From NCBI GenBank assembly GCA_047921075.1, contig JBLRWS010000004.1, positions 9,598 through 73,597 on the forward strand: a stretch of 64,000 nucleotides of DNA, written 5' to 3'. The DNA is from JBLRWS01 sp047921075 (GTDB lineage Bacteria > Bacteroidota > Rhodothermia > Balneolales > Balneolaceae). The notes under the pieces are model-generated. The model was not told the DNA's origin, did not search any database, and worked only from the letters and a program-made list of their open reading frames with translations. The translations under genes and the position numbers were made by a program. Below are positions 45,476 to 54,337 of this stretch, one piece after another. Position 1 is the first letter of the stretch, and every line of letters begins with the position of its first letter.

Positions 45476-47359
45476 TTAGCGATCCCATCTATTGTTGTTG
45501 CGATTAACATCGGCCATTCGCTGGCTGGGGTCGATCTCAATGCGGGCAATCTCAGAGCGGGGCCGGTCTATTACCAGTTCATACTCGGGAAATACCCACG
45601 GCCAGTCATCGGCCACCGTCCGTTCTACATCAAACTCATTCTCCTTCTCTCCCCACATTATGCGCAACGGAATGTAGTAGTGGTGGATGGAGCCATCCGT
45701 AAACTCAACCTCAACATCCAGCGGCATAGGCATCAGTCCGACTCTTTCGAGCGTCGCTACCGTGTTACCATCCCGCGACCGCACCGATTGTATGCCGTAA
45801 TCGATGGTGTGGGTGGTTTCAATAAAATATTCGTAGTACCAATCCAGCACCATACCGCTCTCGCGTTCCATGATGCGAAGAAAATCGTATCCGTTCGGAT
45901 GTTTGAACTTCCACTCCTCATAAAATCGATTAAGGCCGCGTTTCAGTACATCTTCACCAACCACATAGCCCAGTTGATGCAAAAAGATAGCTCCTTTGGT
46001 ATACGAGGCTATACCGTAGGCGGCGTTGCGATGATAATGATCAGCGTGAATATGCATCGGCTCCTCAATTCCCGCCCGCACAATATTAAAATAGCCCTGA
46101 TAGCGGCTCAGCACCGGATCACCCTGTCCATCGTTAAACAGCTCGTTCATCACTATGGCCGAGAGGTAGGTGGTGAACCCTTCGTCAATCCACTGATCGC
46201 GGGTTTCGTTGGTGGCAACCGCTCCCTCGTACCACGCATGGATAAGCTCGTGAACTGTAACGCCAACCAGGCTCCCCAGTGTGCGGTTACCGGTAATGAG
46301 TGTGCCCATGGTGTATTCCATGCCGCCATCGCCGCCCTGAATCACCACATACTCGTCGTACGGATAGTGCCCGTAATTGTCGTTCATAAACTGAAACGCA
46401 CGCACGGTTAGCTCGGGCAGCTGTTTCCAGTTTTCGAGCAATTGAGCCTGCTCCTCATCCGAAGCATTTTCAGCAACAGGGTCGGTTTGATAGAAGAAGC
46501 GCAACAACGGACCGCCCGGAACCTGCGCGGTTGTATGAACATAATCCGGATCGGCCGCCCACATTACATCGTGAACATTTTCAGCGCGGAAATGCCAGCG
46601 TAGTTTCTCCCCGTCGGGCCGGTGTACTTCAACCCCGGGTTGCTCGTATCCATACCCCACTTCCTCAGGATTCTGCAAAATAGATCCCGAAGCCACAACG
46701 TATTCCCGATCTATATGAATGGTGATATCAAAAGTGCCGAACGGGGCAAAAAATTCACGCCCAACATAGGGGTTCGGATGCCAGCCCAGTTCGTCGTAAG
46801 CGGCAATTTTTGGGTACCATTGTGCCATGGAGTACCGAATTCCTTCGGCGTTATCGCGGCCGGAACGGCGCGTTTGCAACGGAACCTGTGCCTCAAAATC
46901 CATCTCAAAAACAACGGATGTGCCGGGCGCAATCGGCTCGGCAAGGTGCACCTCCATGACGGTTCCCTTTACGGTAAAGTCGACGTCTCGGCCGTTTTGG
47001 CGAAGCGTGTGTATGCGCTGATATCCAATCTCGGTTTCATCATAATGCACAATGCGGTCGCGAACCCGCCGGTCGGGATCCTCGATGGTGCGCGATCGTT
47101 TATCCATCATGCTGTTGGGCTGAAATGCGTTGAAAAACAGATGATAAAACACCCGATGGAGTGTGTCGGGCGAGTGGTTGTGATAGACCAGATGCTGTTC
47201 TCCGACAAACCGGTTGGTTTCTACATCCATATCGATGGTCATGGTATACTCCACTTCCTGCTGCCAGTACCCGGCGTGTTGTGCTTCAGAGTTTTGTATA
47301 TACAATAGATTGAAGATGCTCGCAATTAGCAGAGAGGTCAAAAGGGTTCGATTACGCAT
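45476..47359 (-). CDS. M1-family zinc metallopeptidase, exported
   Basis: 627 residues with a signal sequence (about 1-27, ending S-E-A-Q). N-terminal beta domain, then G-G-M-E-Y (345-349), the counterpart of the GAMEN exopeptidase motif, and the zinc site H370-E-L-I-H374 with E393 18 residues on (W-I-D-E-G-F). This is the M1 aminopeptidase arrangement with intact catalytic residues. It probably degrades peptides in the periplasm or outside. It starts 21 bp after recR and could be read from the dnaX-ybaB-recR transcript. Confidence 0.93.
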   Translation of the reverse strand: MRNRTLLTSLLIASIFNLLYIQNSEAQHAGYWQQEVEYTMTIDMDVETNRFVGEQHLVYHNHSPDTLHRVFYHLFFNAFQPNSMMDKRSRTIEDPDRRVRDRIVHYDETEIGYQRIHTLRQNGRDVDFTVKGTVMEVHLAEPIAPGTSVVFEMDFEAQVPLQTRRSGRDNAEGIRYSMAQWYPKIAAYDELGWHPNPYVGREFFAPFGTFDITIHIDREYVVASGSILQNPEEVGYGYEQPGVEVHRPDGEKLRWHFRAENVHDVMWAADPDYVHTTAQVPGGPLLRFFYQTDPVAENASDEEQAQLLENWKQLPELTVRAFQFMNDNYGHYPYDEYVVIQGGDGGMEYTMGTLITGNRTLGSLVGVTVHELIHAWYEGAVATNETRDQWIDEGFTTYLSAIVMNELFNDGQGDPVLSRYQGYFNIVRAGIEEPMHIHADHYHRNAAYGIASYTKGAIFLHQLGYVVGEDVLKRGLNRFYEEWKFKHPNGYDFLRIMERESGMVLDWYYEYFIETTHTIDYGIQSVRSRDGNTVATLERVGLMPMPLDVEVEFTDGSIHHYYIPLRIMWGEKENEFDVERTVADDWPWVFPEYELVIDRPRSEIARIEIDPSQRMADVNRNNNRWDR

Positions 47360-47380
47360 AGCTAACAGTTCAGTTTTGGG

Positions 47381-47986
47381 TTAAAATGCAGAGCGGCTGG
47401 CAAAGGCGCGGCTTAGAGTTGCCTCGTCGATATATTCGAGCTCGGAGCCCATTGGTATACCGTAAGCAATTCGGGTAACATTCACATCGTACGGTTGCAG
47501 CAGCTTGTTGATATAGTAAGAGGTTGCCTCACCCTCGGCGTCGGGGTTGAGCGCAAGGATAATCTCCTGAACCAACTCCTCGCCTCCTGAGACGCGCTGC
47601 AGCAGCTCTTTGATACGGATATCATCCGGGCCAATATTCTCGAGCGGGGAGACAGTACCCCCCAATACATGATAGCGCCCACGAAATTCATTGGTTTTTT
47701 CGACGATAAACACATCCTGAAATTCTTCCACAACACAGACGACACCGGTCTGACGCTTGGGATTGGAGCAGATTGCGCAGGGATCGGCATCGGCAATGGT
47801 TCCGCATACCGTACAGCGTTTTACTGATTTTTTAAGCTTTACAAGAGTATCGGCCAGAGTCAGCACCGATTCATCCGTCTGCTTTAAAAGGTGGATGGCC
47901 ATTCGCCGGGCCGACTTCCGCCCGGTTCCCGGCAGCTTGCTCAATTCTTCTATCGCCCGCTCCAGGGCTTCGGAGGTTATTTGCAT
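47381..47986 (-). CDS. recR: recombination mediator protein RecR
   Basis: 201 residues from the ATG at 47986; a TTG six bases upstream is possible. It has the helix-hairpin-helix L-P-G-T-G-R-K-S-A-R, the four-Cys zinc finger (C-x2-C ... C-x2-C, about residues 58-73), and a Toprim domain (V-V-E-E-F-Q-D and G-G-T-V-S-P-L). RecR acts with RecO/RecF to load RecA at gaps. It lies 31 bp after ybaB, completing the conserved dnaX-ybaB-recR order. Confidence 0.97.
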   Translation of the reverse strand: MQITSEALERAIEELSKLPGTGRKSARRMAIHLLKQTDESVLTLADTLVKLKKSVKRCTVCGTIADADPCAICSNPKRQTGVVCVVEEFQDVFIVEKTNEFRGRYHVLGGTVSPLENIGPDDIRIKELLQRVSGGEELVQEIILALNPDAEGEATSYYINKLLQPYDVNVTRIAYGIPMGSELEYIDEATLSRAFASRSAF

Positions 47987-48017
47987 GTACAATAAATATT
48001 AAGGGGAAGGTGGCCGG

Positions 48018-48362
48018 TCAAAGTCCAAATTTACTCAGATCCATGCCGCCCAGTCCGCCGGGAAGCATTCCTTTGTAGGCGTCTTGCATTTTCTCTTTAG
48101 CCGCGGCTTCTGCTTTTTCGAGGGCTTTGTTCACACCGGCTACAATTAAATCTTCCAGAATTTCGGCGTCTTCGGGATCTATCACATCACGGTCTACCTC
48201 AATGCTGATGATCTCGCGCTTGGCATTGGCGGTCACTTTTACCATTCCGCCACCGGCTTCCGCTTCTACAATCACATCGGCCAGTTCATTCTGGATTTCC
48301 TGCATTTTGGATTGCATGTCCTGAAATTTGCCGAACATATCGGCCATATTAAATTGATTCAT
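48018..48362 (-). CDS. YbaB/EbfC nucleoid-associated protein
   Basis: 114 residues. The YbaB pattern is clear: N-terminal Met/Gln-rich helix (M-Q-S-K-M-Q-E-I-Q), V-E-A-E-A-G-G-G-M-V-K-V-T, the D-R-D-V-I-D-P-E-D turn, and a C-terminal helix. It binds DNA as a dimer and bridges it. The tail is Gly/Met-rich, as usual. It starts 38 bp after dnaX. Confidence 0.95.
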   Translation of the reverse strand: MNQFNMADMFGKFQDMQSKMQEIQNELADVIVEAEAGGGMVKVTANAKREIISIEVDRDVIDPEDAEILEDLIVAGVNKALEKAEAAAKEKMQDAYKGMLPGGLGGMDLSKFGL

Positions 48363-48400
48363 AATCTCTTTGGATTGACGTTAAAATTAAGCAGAGCTTT

Positions 48401-50251
48401 TTAATACTCCAGTTCAGCACCCAGTTTTTCTACAATATCTTTTAGAATAGGGTCTTTCCGCTGCAACTCTTTAAACCGTTCAAACGGGCTTAGCGTTTTG
48501 GGTGCCGACCCATTGTTTTGAACGTGACATCGGAACCGAACAGCTGTGCCTGACACCTGCTTAAACAACGAGCCGAGCAGTTGATTGTTTTCGTGCAGCA
48601 GATTGGTGGCAAATTCGTTTTCTGTAACCACGGTCACTTCATGGCCGTTAACATCCCGAAGCTGAACCCGCTGCATTTGAAAAAACAGAACCTGGGGCGC
48701 TTCTTTTTGCACAACATCCAGAAACATTTCCCAGCAGGACTCCACATCTTCCACTGAGCGAATGGAGGACACCGGCTCCTTCGCAGTTTCCTCTTCTTCC
48801 TGATGATGAGGATCTTTATCCTCAGCTGCATGGGTGCTGATTCCCTTCGCGAAGCCGAGGGTGGGTTTGATAGCCAGAAAGTCGTCCTCATCCACAGCTG
48901 CCGTCTGTTTCTGTGCATGGCCACTATCAGTCGGTGACGCAACGGGTGCCGATGGGGCCTTTCCGGATGATGGCGGCCCGGGCTCATCGTTCACTTCGGG
49001 GCGTGCCGATGCCTCACTTTTTGACTCATCCGAATCCGGTTCATCCGGCTCATACGCCCTCGAATCGGATTGAATTGAGGGTTCAGGCTCTCTGCTTTCA
49101 GCATGTTGATCGGCGGCAGAATCAGCCTTCAGGAGTCGTTTTTTTTTTACCTGCTGCAGTTCCGACAAGAGCGACTCCAGTTGCGGCGTGCGGTGCATAT
49201 GAATCAGCTTTAGCATCAACAGTTCGAAGTGCACTTTGGGCTGCTGTACATCCCGGATGGTGCGTTGCGCTTCGCTCACCAGGTGCAGCATGCGCAGCAT
49301 ATCTTCCTCCGTGAAGTGTTGGGCAACAGCCTTATACCGTTCTTTTGTTTCTGCCGTGGCATCCACAAGCTGCATGCGGTTGGTGTGAATTGCCACATAA
49401 AGATTCCGAAAATGTTCGGCCAGTTCTACCAAAAACTCCTGAATATCGGCCCCTTCGGCAAGCAGTTCGTGAACCATCTGCAAACACCGGGTCGAATCTT
49501 TTTGAAGCAGCACATCACTAAACGCAAACAGGCGTTCTACACCCACCACGTTGAGAGCTTTCAGGAGCTCGTCATGACGAATGGTATCTCCGCAAAAAGC
49601 GATCGCCTGATCCATCAGCCCGAGCGCGTCACGCAGTGCACCGTCAGCTTTTTTAGCAATCACATGCAGCGATTCATCATCAATGGTAATGTTCTCTTTC
49701 TGTGTGATGATCCGCAATCGGTCTACAATTTCATCGACGCTGATGCGCTTGAAATCGAATCGCTGCACGCGCGATAGAATGGTAGGAAGTACTTTATGCG
49801 GCTCCGTTGTGGCAAAAATAAAGATCGCGTGGGCCGGGGGCTCTTCCAGCGTTTTCAACAGCGCATTAAAGGCCGCTTTGGAGAGCATGTGTACTTCATC
49901 AATGATAAAGACTTTGTACCGGCCGTTTTGCGGAGGGATGCGCACGCTTTCGCGCAGATGATGAATATCATCTACCTTGTTGTTAGAGGCGGCATCAATT
50001 TCAATCACGTTCAGCGTCTGATTCAGTGCCTCGCCATCCACATCAGCACCAATGGCATTGATGGTGCGGGCCAGTACACGCGCCATGGTTGTTTTGCCCA
50101 CACCCCGCGGGCCGCAAAACATATAGGCGTGCGACAATCTGTTCTGCTTAATTGCGTTTTTAAGGGTACTGCTTACATGCTCCTGCGATACAATGTCGTC
50201 GAAGGAAGCGGGGCGATATGTACGTGTAAGTGCGCGGTAGTGGTCTGGCAT
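48401..50251 (-). CDS. dnaX: DNA polymerase III clamp-loader subunit gamma/tau
   Basis: 616 residues. The AAA+ module has Walker A G47-P-R-G-V-G-K53-T, Walker B D118-E-V-H and the sensor-1 region F-A-T-T-E-P. The usual four-Cys zinc module between the Walker A helix and the I-E-I-D-A-A-S segment is missing; the loop here (about 64-82) has no Cys. Domains I-III run to about 360, followed by a run of Lys, an acidic low-complexity linker (about 375-490) and a tau-type C-terminal domain. A ten-A run at residues 368-371 is a likely slippage site that would make a short gamma form (separate entry). It leads the dnaX-ybaB-recR run. Confidence 0.96.
   Translation of the reverse strand: MPDHYRALTRTYRPASFDDIVSQEHVSSTLKNAIKQNRLSHAYMFCGPRGVGKTTMARVLARTINAIGADVDGEALNQTLNVIEIDAASNNKVDDIHHLRESVRIPPQNGRYKVFIIDEVHMLSKAAFNALLKTLEEPPAHAIFIFATTEPHKVLPTILSRVQRFDFKRISVDEIVDRLRIITQKENITIDDESLHVIAKKADGALRDALGLMDQAIAFCGDTIRHDELLKALNVVGVERLFAFSDVLLQKDSTRCLQMVHELLAEGADIQEFLVELAEHFRNLYVAIHTNRMQLVDATAETKERYKAVAQHFTEEDMLRMLHLVSEAQRTIRDVQQPKVHFELLMLKLIHMHRTPQLESLLSELQQVKKKRLLKADSAADQHAESREPEPSIQSDSRAYEPDEPDSDESKSEASARPEVNDEPGPPSSGKAPSAPVASPTDSGHAQKQTAAVDEDDFLAIKPTLGFAKGISTHAAEDKDPHHQEEEETAKEPVSSIRSVEDVESCWEMFLDVVQKEAPQVLFFQMQRVQLRDVNGHEVTVVTENEFATNLLHENNQLLGSLFKQVSGTAVRFRCHVQNNGSAPKTLSPFERFKELQRKDPILKDIVEKLGAELEY
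49139..49148 (-). other. ten-A homopolymer in dnaX, candidate slippage/frameshift site
   Basis: On the coding strand the codons gta aaa aaa aaa cga encode V368-K-K-K-R. With one A added the frame reads V-K-K-K-T-T-P-E-G then stop (376 aa). With one A lost it reads V-K-K-N-D-S then stop (373 aa). Both products end right after the AAA+/collar domains, as the gamma form should. From known biology, Thermus thermophilus dnaX makes gamma by slippage on a run of nine A, while E. coli uses a -1 ribosomal frameshift. Confidence 0.7.
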
Positions 50252-50374
50252 AGCAAACGGTTTATGACTGGTGTAATGTACGAAAAACAGAGACGGTTCT
50301 TCAATTGGAAACGCGGGAAAGGTACCTCTGCCCGATGCCGTGGTTTTTTTGTTAAATCCCGTTACCTTTCCGGT
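50252..50374. promoter_or_regulatory. dnaX / GWxTD divergent promoter region with inverted repeat
   Basis: 123 bp. GGAAAGGTA at 50316-50324 and TACCTTTCC at 50363-50371 form a perfect 9 bp inverted repeat spaced by 38 bp, the second arm ending three bases before the GWxTD gene ATG. It could bind a regulator or hide the start region in RNA. Confidence 0.35.
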
Positions 50375-52426
50375 ATGATGGTTCGACTATTTATAATGTG
50401 GGTATGTGCTGTTTGGATGGCAATTGCAGCACATGAGACTGTATTGGGACAGCCGCAAACCGCTTATCAACGCGGGCTTGAGCTCGTCTATAGCGGCCAG
50501 CTGGAGCAGGCACTCGACACCTGGGAAGCGTACTACGAAGAAAATGAACGCGTCGATTCTCGGGTTGGGTTCGAGTATATCGGTATTGTAACGGGCCGCG
50601 GCATAACCGGCCGATATACGCAGGCCACCGATATGTATTACCAGGCATTGTTGAAGGCAGAGGGCGTGGCCAGCCAAATTGCCCTGCGGCAGGAGATTGA
50701 ACGGCTCCGGCCCATTGTAGGACAGGGAGTGTATCGGCAGTGGATTACCATGCTTGAAGAAGAACATACCGGCCTTCCTATCGATTTGTACGGCTATTGG
50801 GTGCAGCTCGACCCAACCCCGGCATCCACGCAAAATGAGCGATTGATTGAGCACTGGATCCGCATTGCCGAAGCGCAGCAACGGTTCACACGCAACGCTT
50901 CCACCATTTATGGGGCCGATGAACGTGCACTTGTTTATGTGCGCTACGGTGAGCCCGACCGAGTACGCAACGGCATCCTTACGCTGCAGGATCTGAATGT
51001 AAAACCGTGGCTGGAGCGGCAGGTACTCACTCAGCTCGACCCCGACCTGGAAACGCAGCGGCCGCTTGAATCATCCGAAGCGCGCCAGATTCGTCTTCTC
51101 GAAAATGCCATATACGAATTTCACCGCTATCCGGAGTATGAAATCTGGTTTTACGACCGACTTAGTGACGCCGGCGAGGCTTCTGTTCCGTTCTTTTTTG
51201 GCACCAACATACAGAACGAACAGTTCGAAATGCTGGCAGGTATAGACTCATTTATCCCTGAGCGCGCCTTTCAGCGAAATGCCTTTCGGGATGTGAGCCC
51301 CGACCACGATCCGGCTTCTTTTACCCGGGAGGGACTAACCCCCGCGCTGATGCTGCAAATGCTCTATTATGAGCAACTGAGCCGAATCGACCCCTTTTTC
51401 GACACCCGGCTGAACGCCCTAAAGGATGCGGTGATCGAGCAGGATATGAATGTATTGCGCGGATTTGACCGTGTGTTCAAAGAGGAAAACCAAAGCCTGG
51501 TTCAGCACAAAAAGCTGGACATCCCGCAGGAACAGTCTACCTACCGAGCTCAGGTGCCACAGATACCGGTATCGGTGCATCACTATCGTTTTTTGGATGA
51601 AGAGAATCGCCCGCAGCTGGTTACCATCGTAGAGAGCGAACCGCAGGAGTCGTTTCTGATCGACTTTAACCGAAACCGACCCGATGGAGTAACGATTCGC
51701 GATTTGGAAGTAACCGAAGACATTACCAACGAGCTGTCCGATTATAGCTTTTTACACCGTTTGGTTACTCTTTCGACCGACTGGCAAACCCTGGATCGCG
51801 TGGAAGACCGTCCGCCATTGCGTCTTCGCCGATCGGTTCGCGAAAGCCGTGCTTCCCTGGAGCTGGTAACCGATCACACCGGCCGGCTGTATCAGGCGGT
51901 GTCGGCAATACTTCTGAATGAAAATCCCCGTACCGGCCCCGCTTACCAGACACCCTATCCTCCCGCTATGCGTGGTTTGGGGAGCCGTGTGGTGCGGCAG
52001 CCGGAGCCGCTGCGAGCCGACACCGATTCGCTGCAGATGGCTGATTTGGTACTGGGGTATCAGATGCTGGACGAACCGGTGGGCTTTTTCCCATTTATTG
52101 TGGCCAACGATCAGGCGGTGCCGTGGCTCGAAACGCTGGTGCTGCGATTCGAGGTGTATAATCTTGAAATGCAGGATAATGGATTTTCACAGTTTGAGCT
52201 CACCTACCGCATCCTGCCCATCGAAGAGGATGGCCGTGTGATTACCGATCAGGCCGAGTTTGTTTTGACCCTCAATTTCACCAGCGAGTTTCCCCGCCTG
52301 GATGAAAACCTTGAAATTGAAACGGCCGACCTACAGCCCGGCCTGTATGAGCTGCGAATGGTGGTAACCGATGTGAATAGCCGGCAAGAGGTCCGCCGCA
52401 CCATTCGGTTCGAAGTGGTGGAGTGA
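50375..52426 (+). CDS. GWxTD domain-containing exported protein
   Basis: 683 residues from the ATG at 50375 (a second ATG follows directly). The start is chosen because a signal sequence (ending V-L-G-Q) begins there; a much longer open frame upstream is antisense to dnaX. A TPR-like N-terminal part (Y-Q-R-G-L-E-L-V-Y-S-G-Q-L) leads to a GWxTD-like region: D-P-T-P-A-S-T-Q-N-E-R-L-I-E-H-W-I-R-I-A then Y-V-R-Y-G-E-P-D-R-V-R. The G-W-x-T-D tetrad itself is weak here (T-I-Y-G-A-D-E-R). The C-terminal half is beta-rich. GWxTD proteins are exported proteins of unknown role in Bacteroidota and relatives. No close partner is evident apart from divergent dnaX. Confidence 0.75.
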   Translation: MMVRLFIMWVCAVWMAIAAHETVLGQPQTAYQRGLELVYSGQLEQALDTWEAYYEENERVDSRVGFEYIGIVTGRGITGRYTQATDMYYQALLKAEGVASQIALRQEIERLRPIVGQGVYRQWITMLEEEHTGLPIDLYGYWVQLDPTPASTQNERLIEHWIRIAEAQQRFTRNASTIYGADERALVYVRYGEPDRVRNGILTLQDLNVKPWLERQVLTQLDPDLETQRPLESSEARQIRLLENAIYEFHRYPEYEIWFYDRLSDAGEASVPFFFGTNIQNEQFEMLAGIDSFIPERAFQRNAFRDVSPDHDPASFTREGLTPALMLQMLYYEQLSRIDPFFDTRLNALKDAVIEQDMNVLRGFDRVFKEENQSLVQHKKLDIPQEQSTYRAQVPQIPVSVHHYRFLDEENRPQLVTIVESEPQESFLIDFNRNRPDGVTIRDLEVTEDITNELSDYSFLHRLVTLSTDWQTLDRVEDRPPLRLRRSVRESRASLELVTDHTGRLYQAVSAILLNENPRTGPAYQTPYPPAMRGLGSRVVRQPEPLRADTDSLQMADLVLGYQMLDEPVGFFPFIVANDQAVPWLETLVLRFEVYNLEMQDNGFSQFELTYRILPIEEDGRVITDQAEFVLTLNFTSEFPRLDENLEIETADLQPGLYELRMVVTDVNSRQEVRRTIRFEVVE

Positions 52427-52513
52427 TTTATTCGTAGCCTGAATACGACTAAACAAGCCAATTATATCAAGGAATACAGAGACGGTTGCGGTGCCCGTTT
52501 TCTCTCACAGGCA

Positions 52514-54211
52514 TCACTCATTAAACGCATCCGGCAGGTCGTTCTCATAAAGAACCACATCTCCCTCCCCGGCGCGGGTTTGCAGCAGTTCATTCGCTTC
52601 GAACAGAGTGCGTACAGTTACTACATCCGGCCGGCCGTTCTCAGCACAGTTTAAAATCCCCTCCCGAATAGGGCGTGTCCGCTCTTCGCCTACCAAAATG
52701 GCGAGATCTATGCCCGATCGCCCAATATGTTCACCAAATGTGCGGTTCTCCTCCTCTTCGCGGTCGCCCAGCTCAATCATGCCCGGAGTAATGATAATTC
52801 GTTTACCACCTGAAAAAGAGGCGAGCACATCCACCGCATTTTTCGCACCCACGGGATTTGAATTGAAGGCGTCATCAATAATCGTAAGAGCGCCCCGCTG
52901 TTTCAGCTCCAGGCGATGCTCCACCGGTTGCAGCTTTCCGGCGGCAATGGCAATCGTTTCGGGGCGCACACCCAGCGAGAGTGCCGCCGCTGCCGATAGC
53001 AGAATATTATCGATATTGTGATGGCCAAGCAGCGGAGTGGAAATCCGGTGCTTGGATGCCGGATAGCGGTCTGTTGATTGAATGTGAAGCGTAAATGCGG
53101 TGCCCTTTTCACTGATTTCGGGGTTGGATGCAGACACGCTGCCACCGGCTCCGGTCTTGACTACACGAATATCTTTTCGGCCATCGTCCATCGCGGCGGT
53201 AACCGGATCGTTTCCATTCAGTACCAGCGTGCCGCCCGGCTTCAGTTCCCGGGCCAGTGTCGCTTTTTCGTGCGCAACCGTTTCCACGGAGCCGAACGAT
53301 TCAAGATGCGATAGGCCAACGACCGTCACAATCGAGAGATCGGGTTGGGCTATTTCGCAGAGCTCTTTAATGTTGCCGGGATAGCGCGCGCCCATCTCCA
53401 GAATCAACACCTGATGCGCCGCTTCCAGATCGTTATTGATCACCTTGCAAATGCCCATCGGAGTGTTGTAGCTGCCCGGCGTGGTACAGACCTGAAATCG
53501 CTCCTTCAGAAAGGTGTCCAGTATAAATTTGGTACTGGTTTTGCCATAACTGCCGGTAATGGCCACCACGGTAAGATGCGGCATAGAGGCTAACTTTTTA
53601 CGCGCCTGTCGCTTGAATCCATTTTGGATGGATGTCTCAACAGGTTTCATCAGCCAGGCGGCCGGGAAGATCAAAAAGGGGATGAGAATGTCTGCCAATA
53701 CGAGCAGAAAACCGAGAAAGTAGGGATCGTAGGTCCAGTACATCCCCACCGGAGCAGCCAATGCAGGGCTTTGGCCGATCGGGTGCAGATAAAACATCAA
53801 CCACCAGATGGCGTAGTACAACGGCCCTACAAACAGGGCCAGCGAGAAAAGAAGCCGTTTTACACGATTCGTTACAACCAGCGGCTTTTTCTCTTTATCG
53901 GGACGGTATCGTCCGGTGCTGCCAAACCAAAAGAGAGCAAATACCAGCATGATGAGAAGGCCGGCTGCAAAGGTCACCCTAAACGACAGAATGTACAGCA
54001 TGGCGAGAATCACCACATTGTAGAGAATGTGTTCGATGGTAATGACTCGCTGGCTAAAATAGTCGAACAGCCACGAACGATATTCATGGGTTTTATACCC
54101 GTGTTGTTGCAGCATTTGCAGAAAATAGCGCACCCGGTATATGGCGTGGCGCAGAAAGACGATGCAGAGTAGCAGAATGGCGCCGTTGACGAAAAGCGTA
54201 TGCGTATCCAA
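52514..54211 (-). CDS. MurF-like Mur ligase with N-terminal membrane domain
   Basis: 565 residues. Residues 1-190 hold about five hydrophobic helices, then a full Mur ligase: P-loop I-T-G220-S-Y-G-K-T225-S, the MurF-type L-E-M-G-A-R-Y-P-G-N-I segment, H in L-L-G-H-H-N-I-D-N, and I-I-D-D-A-F-N-S-N-P-V-G-A, close to the MurF D-D-x-x-N-x-N-P motif. MurF adds D-Ala-D-Ala to UDP-MurNAc-tripeptide; classical MurF is soluble, about 450 aa, with an N-terminal uridine-binding domain that is replaced here by membrane helices. The substrate may therefore be membrane-bound or different. It ends convergently with the GWxTD gene. Confidence 0.85.
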   Translation of the reverse strand: MDTHTLFVNGAILLLCIVFLRHAIYRVRYFLQMLQQHGYKTHEYRSWLFDYFSQRVITIEHILYNVVILAMLYILSFRVTFAAGLLIMLVFALFWFGSTGRYRPDKEKKPLVVTNRVKRLLFSLALFVGPLYYAIWWLMFYLHPIGQSPALAAPVGMYWTYDPYFLGFLLVLADILIPFLIFPAAWLMKPVETSIQNGFKRQARKKLASMPHLTVVAITGSYGKTSTKFILDTFLKERFQVCTTPGSYNTPMGICKVINNDLEAAHQVLILEMGARYPGNIKELCEIAQPDLSIVTVVGLSHLESFGSVETVAHEKATLARELKPGGTLVLNGNDPVTAAMDDGRKDIRVVKTGAGGSVSASNPEISEKGTAFTLHIQSTDRYPASKHRISTPLLGHHNIDNILLSAAAALSLGVRPETIAIAAGKLQPVEHRLELKQRGALTIIDDAFNSNPVGAKNAVDVLASFSGGKRIIITPGMIELGDREEEENRTFGEHIGRSGIDLAILVGEERTRPIREGILNCAENGRPDVVTVRTLFEANELLQTRAGEGDVVLYENDLPDAFNE

Positions 54212-54337
54212 ATGAGGTTTTTTGTGTTAATGGTTACGTTTTACAACGTTGCCGGAGATAATTGCGGGTCGAAAGTAACCCGCCGATCCGTTATCTTTTG
54301 AGCTTTACATTCATAAATAAAATAACTTACTCAAGAT

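Noticed and set aside
45680..47308. Two long open frames (243 and 228 codons) antisense to the M1 peptidase
   Set aside because: Both overlap a gene with intact zinc-site residues; composition is that of a mirror frame.
49796..50374. 193-codon upstream extension of the GWxTD protein
   Set aside because: It runs antisense through the start of dnaX; the signal sequence at 50375 marks the real N-terminus.
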